A stretch of DNA of 64,000 bases, taken from the NCBI RefSeq assembly GCF_026183695.1, contig NZ_JAPFRD010000006.1:56217-120216 (forward strand), written 5' to 3'. Source of the DNA: Alteromonas aquimaris. Its GTDB lineage: Bacteria > Pseudomonadota > Gammaproteobacteria > Enterobacterales > Alteromonadaceae. The notes below the pieces were generated by a model. The model was not told the DNA's origin. It saw only the letters and a list, made by a program, of their open reading frames with translations, and ran no database searches. Positions 62,067-64,000 of the stretch are shown one piece after another (within the stretch, counting starts at the first letter, position 1; every line of letters begins with the position of its first letter). The translations under genes and the position numbers were made by a program.

Positions 62067-63773
62067 ATGATAAAGAAACTCTCGATGCTGACTGTCAAAG
62101 CTGCCGTTGGACTATTGCCCGTGGGGGTCAAGAAGAGTCTTAAAAAAAATGCTCGGCTAACTGAATTTTATAGTCGGTCGTTACAGCGGTCAGGGTTATT
62201 TTTCGGATTTCCCAGTCCTAAAAAATTGCAGGCGCTTTATAATAAACGATTAAATCAGCAAGCACGTGAGCTCTCAGAATATGCGATAACCCAGACAAAA
62301 TGTCAGGTTGTTATTGCTGGCGATAATGCGACTAAAGTTTTGCACACCATCACTTCTTTTGACGAAGAGTATTTAGCAATTGTTACGCTAATTGTGGAGG
62401 ATGAAATATTTTCTCAAATCAGCGCAGCTATCAATAATCACATTATCGTTAAGCCTTTCTCAACTTTTGCAGACATCGATAGCACTCCTGCATTATTAAT
62501 TCGTCAAGGGGAAAGCGTAGATACCAAACGCTTGCTACAAACACTGACAAAATATAACGCCTCGCTGGAAGGCCAGGTTACTTATTTTGACTGGCATTAC
62601 GTGGATAAAAAAGGAACACCCGTTGACCCTCAACTGTTGCCGGATTGGAATCCTGATCTGCAGTTGTCGACGGGCTATATTAAAACGGCGATATGGTTGC
62701 AAAACCCCGTCGAATGGTTACAGCGGTTTCCGCTAAACAATAATTACTATTGCTGGCTTGCTAAGTTTGGATTGGCGAACGAAAGCGCAGTTTTTCATAT
62801 TCCCTATTCTATTCTTGCTGCCCCAGGAAGCTATGCAGAGGATAAAATTGACTTAGTCGCACTGGCTAATGAACCTGCAGATAAAGCGGCTGGCACGGTA
62901 GATAAGAATAACGCCGTTGTTAACCTGATGTGGCCCCTTCATACCGCCCCCTTAGTTTCGCTTATTATTCCTACGTATAACGGTAAAGAGCTGGTTCGAG
63001 GATGTATAGAGTCTATTTTGGAGAAAACCACATATCAAAACTATGAAATTATCCTGGTGGACAACAATTCAGACGATCCAGCATGTTTGGCTTATTTTGA
63101 ACAGCTCAATCGCGACCCTAAAATAACAGTGTTGAAGTTCCCTTATCCTTTCAACTATTCGGCCATCAACAATTTTGCGGTGAAACACGCAAAAGGTGAA
63201 ATCATAGGGCTGATTAACAACGACATCGAAATAATCACACCTGAATGGCTCGAGTATATGGCCGGCCATGCCATGCGCGCTAATATAGGTTGCGTAGGAG
63301 CAAAACTATTATATGCCGACGGTCGCCTTCAACATGCCGGTGTTGTGCTTGGGTACGGTGGCGGGGCAGGCCACGCACATAAGTATTTTCCGCGGAATCA
63401 TGCTGGGTATTTAAAGAGGATCGTTGCAACTCACAATTACTCAGCGGTCACAGCAGCGTGCCTGTTGGTCAAAAAGACACTTTTTAATGAAGTCGGTGGC
63501 CTGGACGAATCCAATCTCAAAGTAGCCTTCAATGATGTTGATTTTTGTTTAAGGGTGCGAGAAACCGGTGTACATAACCTGTATTGCGCAGAAGCTGAAA
63601 TGTTTCATTATGAAAGTATCTCAAGGGGCCTTGATATTTCTCCTGAAAAGGCACAGCGGTTTAAGCAGGAGCTGGACTTCTTGCAAACAAACTGGGTCAG
63701 CTATATTGAGCATGATCCTGCGTACAACCCCAACTTGACCCTTAGGCGAGAAAACTTTTCGATAAAGGAGTAG
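62067..63773 (+). CDS. glycosyltransferase family 2, rhamnan/O-antigen type
   Basis: A 568-residue transferase. The N-terminal ~285 residues are a separate domain of unclear fold (lipid- or acceptor-binding in similar proteins). The GT2 domain runs about 294-560: PLVSLIIPTYNGKELVRGCI, ILVDNNSDDPACLAYFEQL, the donor site GLINNDIEIITPEWLEYM near 382, then GAKLLYADGRLQHAGVVLGY and NDVDFCLRVRETG near 489, the second acidic site. This arrangement is common in rhamnose-containing chains, fitting the rml genes upstream. The ATG at 62067 is preferred over an upstream in-frame ATG at 62022, which lies inside the terminator stem. It must be transcribed by read-through or a promoter in the short gap. 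Confidence 0.85.
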   Translation: MIKKLSMLTVKAAVGLLPVGVKKSLKKNARLTEFYSRSLQRSGLFFGFPSPKKLQALYNKRLNQQARELSEYAITQTKCQVVIAGDNATKVLHTITSFDEEYLAIVTLIVEDEIFSQISAAINNHIIVKPFSTFADIDSTPALLIRQGESVDTKRLLQTLTKYNASLEGQVTYFDWHYVDKKGTPVDPQLLPDWNPDLQLSTGYIKTAIWLQNPVEWLQRFPLNNNYYCWLAKFGLANESAVFHIPYSILAAPGSYAEDKIDLVALANEPADKAAGTVDKNNAVVNLMWPLHTAPLVSLIIPTYNGKELVRGCIESILEKTTYQNYEIILVDNNSDDPACLAYFEQLNRDPKITVLKFPYPFNYSAINNFAVKHAKGEIIGLINNDIEIITPEWLEYMAGHAMRANIGCVGAKLLYADGRLQHAGVVLGYGGGAGHAHKYFPRNHAGYLKRIVATHNYSAVTAACLLVKKTLFNEVGGLDESNLKVAFNDVDFCLRVRETGVHNLYCAEAEMFHYESISRGLDISPEKAQRFKQELDFLQTNWVSYIEHDPAYNPNLTLRRENFSIKE

Positions 63774-63973
63774 AACAATAAATTTGATAGTTTCAAAGTA
63801 AATTAAATTCGAAAGTAGAGAGCTTAAGTTTAATTTAGTGAAAATAATGTTAATTAAAAGGGTGTTATGTTTGTGCTTATCAAGAGTGACCCTTTATAAT
63901 AAATTTTGAAAAAAGTTAAATCTTGAATCAAACCGGGTTTGTCGGAGGCTAATTATCTTGAGAGAATTAGCCA
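63774..63973. other. AT-rich gap after the last transferase
   Basis: About 200 nt, strongly A+T-rich, with no gene recognised. CGGAGGC near 63945 could be a ribosome site for a gene starting just before the right edge. No terminator stem with a T-run is evident. Confidence 0.35.
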
Positions 63974-64000
63974 ATGAACAAGAGAGTAACGTATTCCCCA
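63974..64000 (+). CDS. possible start of a further gene, cut by the window edge
   Basis: An ATG at 63974 begins a nine-codon frame (MNKRVTYSP) running off the right edge. A TTG-initiated frame from about 63958 is the alternative. Too short to identify; given only to mark that the locus may continue. Confidence 0.2.

Noticed and set aside
1..64000. tRNA genes, CRISPR arrays, insertion sequences, integrases
   Set aside because: None of the gaps contained a cloverleaf, repeat-spacer pattern, transposase or integrase translation by eye; a scanner run would settle it.

Overview
The window reads as chromosomal DNA of a marine gammaproteobacterium, most likely an Alteromonadales member. The grounds are a MotX protein of the sodium-driven polar flagellum, the ubiD-fre and rnr-rlmB gene pairs, gammaproteobacterial lengths and order in the spc and alpha ribosomal operons, and an alpha-operon leader like that of E. 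coli. I cannot name a genus from sequence alone. No tRNA, rRNA, CRISPR array, insertion sequence or phage gene was seen.

Region 1 (1-9.9 kb) is mixed core genome. The minus strand carries a GbsR/MarR-type regulator followed by the start of a cytochrome bd-type (CydA/CioA) oxidase subunit, with a sigma70-like promoter overlapped by an inverted repeat. Further along the same strand are ubiD, fre, a family-3 solute-binding-like protein and a small unknown protein. The plus strand has a secreted-protein gene broken by a single-base frameshift, a TIGR02647-type small protein, motX, rnr and rlmB.

Region 2 (9.9-14.3 kb) holds a secreted subtilisin-like protease (S8 with PPC domain) behind a long hairpin-rich leader, then a GAF-PAS hybrid histidine kinase. 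Region 3 (14.4-23.1 kb) is the spc operon (rplN to rpmJ) followed by the alpha operon (rpsM to rplQ). The S10 operon that usually precedes rplN is absent, and the histidine kinase sits there instead.

Region 4 (23.4-63.8 kb) is a surface-glycan locus of about 40 kb, visibly richer in A+T for much of its length. It contains nucleotide-sugar genes for GDP-fucose (gmd, fcl, gmm) and dTDP-rhamnose (rmlA, C, D, B), many glycosyltransferases including a 1614-residue fusion, a GT10 fucosyltransferase, a pyruvyltransferase, three sulfotransferase-like proteins, a GSCFA/SGNH pair, a secreted polysaccharide-lyase-like protein, and three paralogous outer-surface lipoproteins each with seven FG-GAP blades. 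A short repeat (WYL..yPD...PL.HY...G..EGR type) recurs in four places in three proteins. No flippase, polymerase or ABC exporter is encoded here, so export and polymerisation must lie outside the window, or the glycan is attached to something other than a classical Wzx/Wzy product.

The most interesting unit is the 47.5-58.1 kb stretch, where a lyase-like protein and three FG-GAP lipoproteins alternate with carbohydrate-modification genes (GSCFA, SGNH, sulfotransferase). I infer a cell-surface system that decorates, binds and trims one acidic, possibly sulfated and fucosylated polymer.
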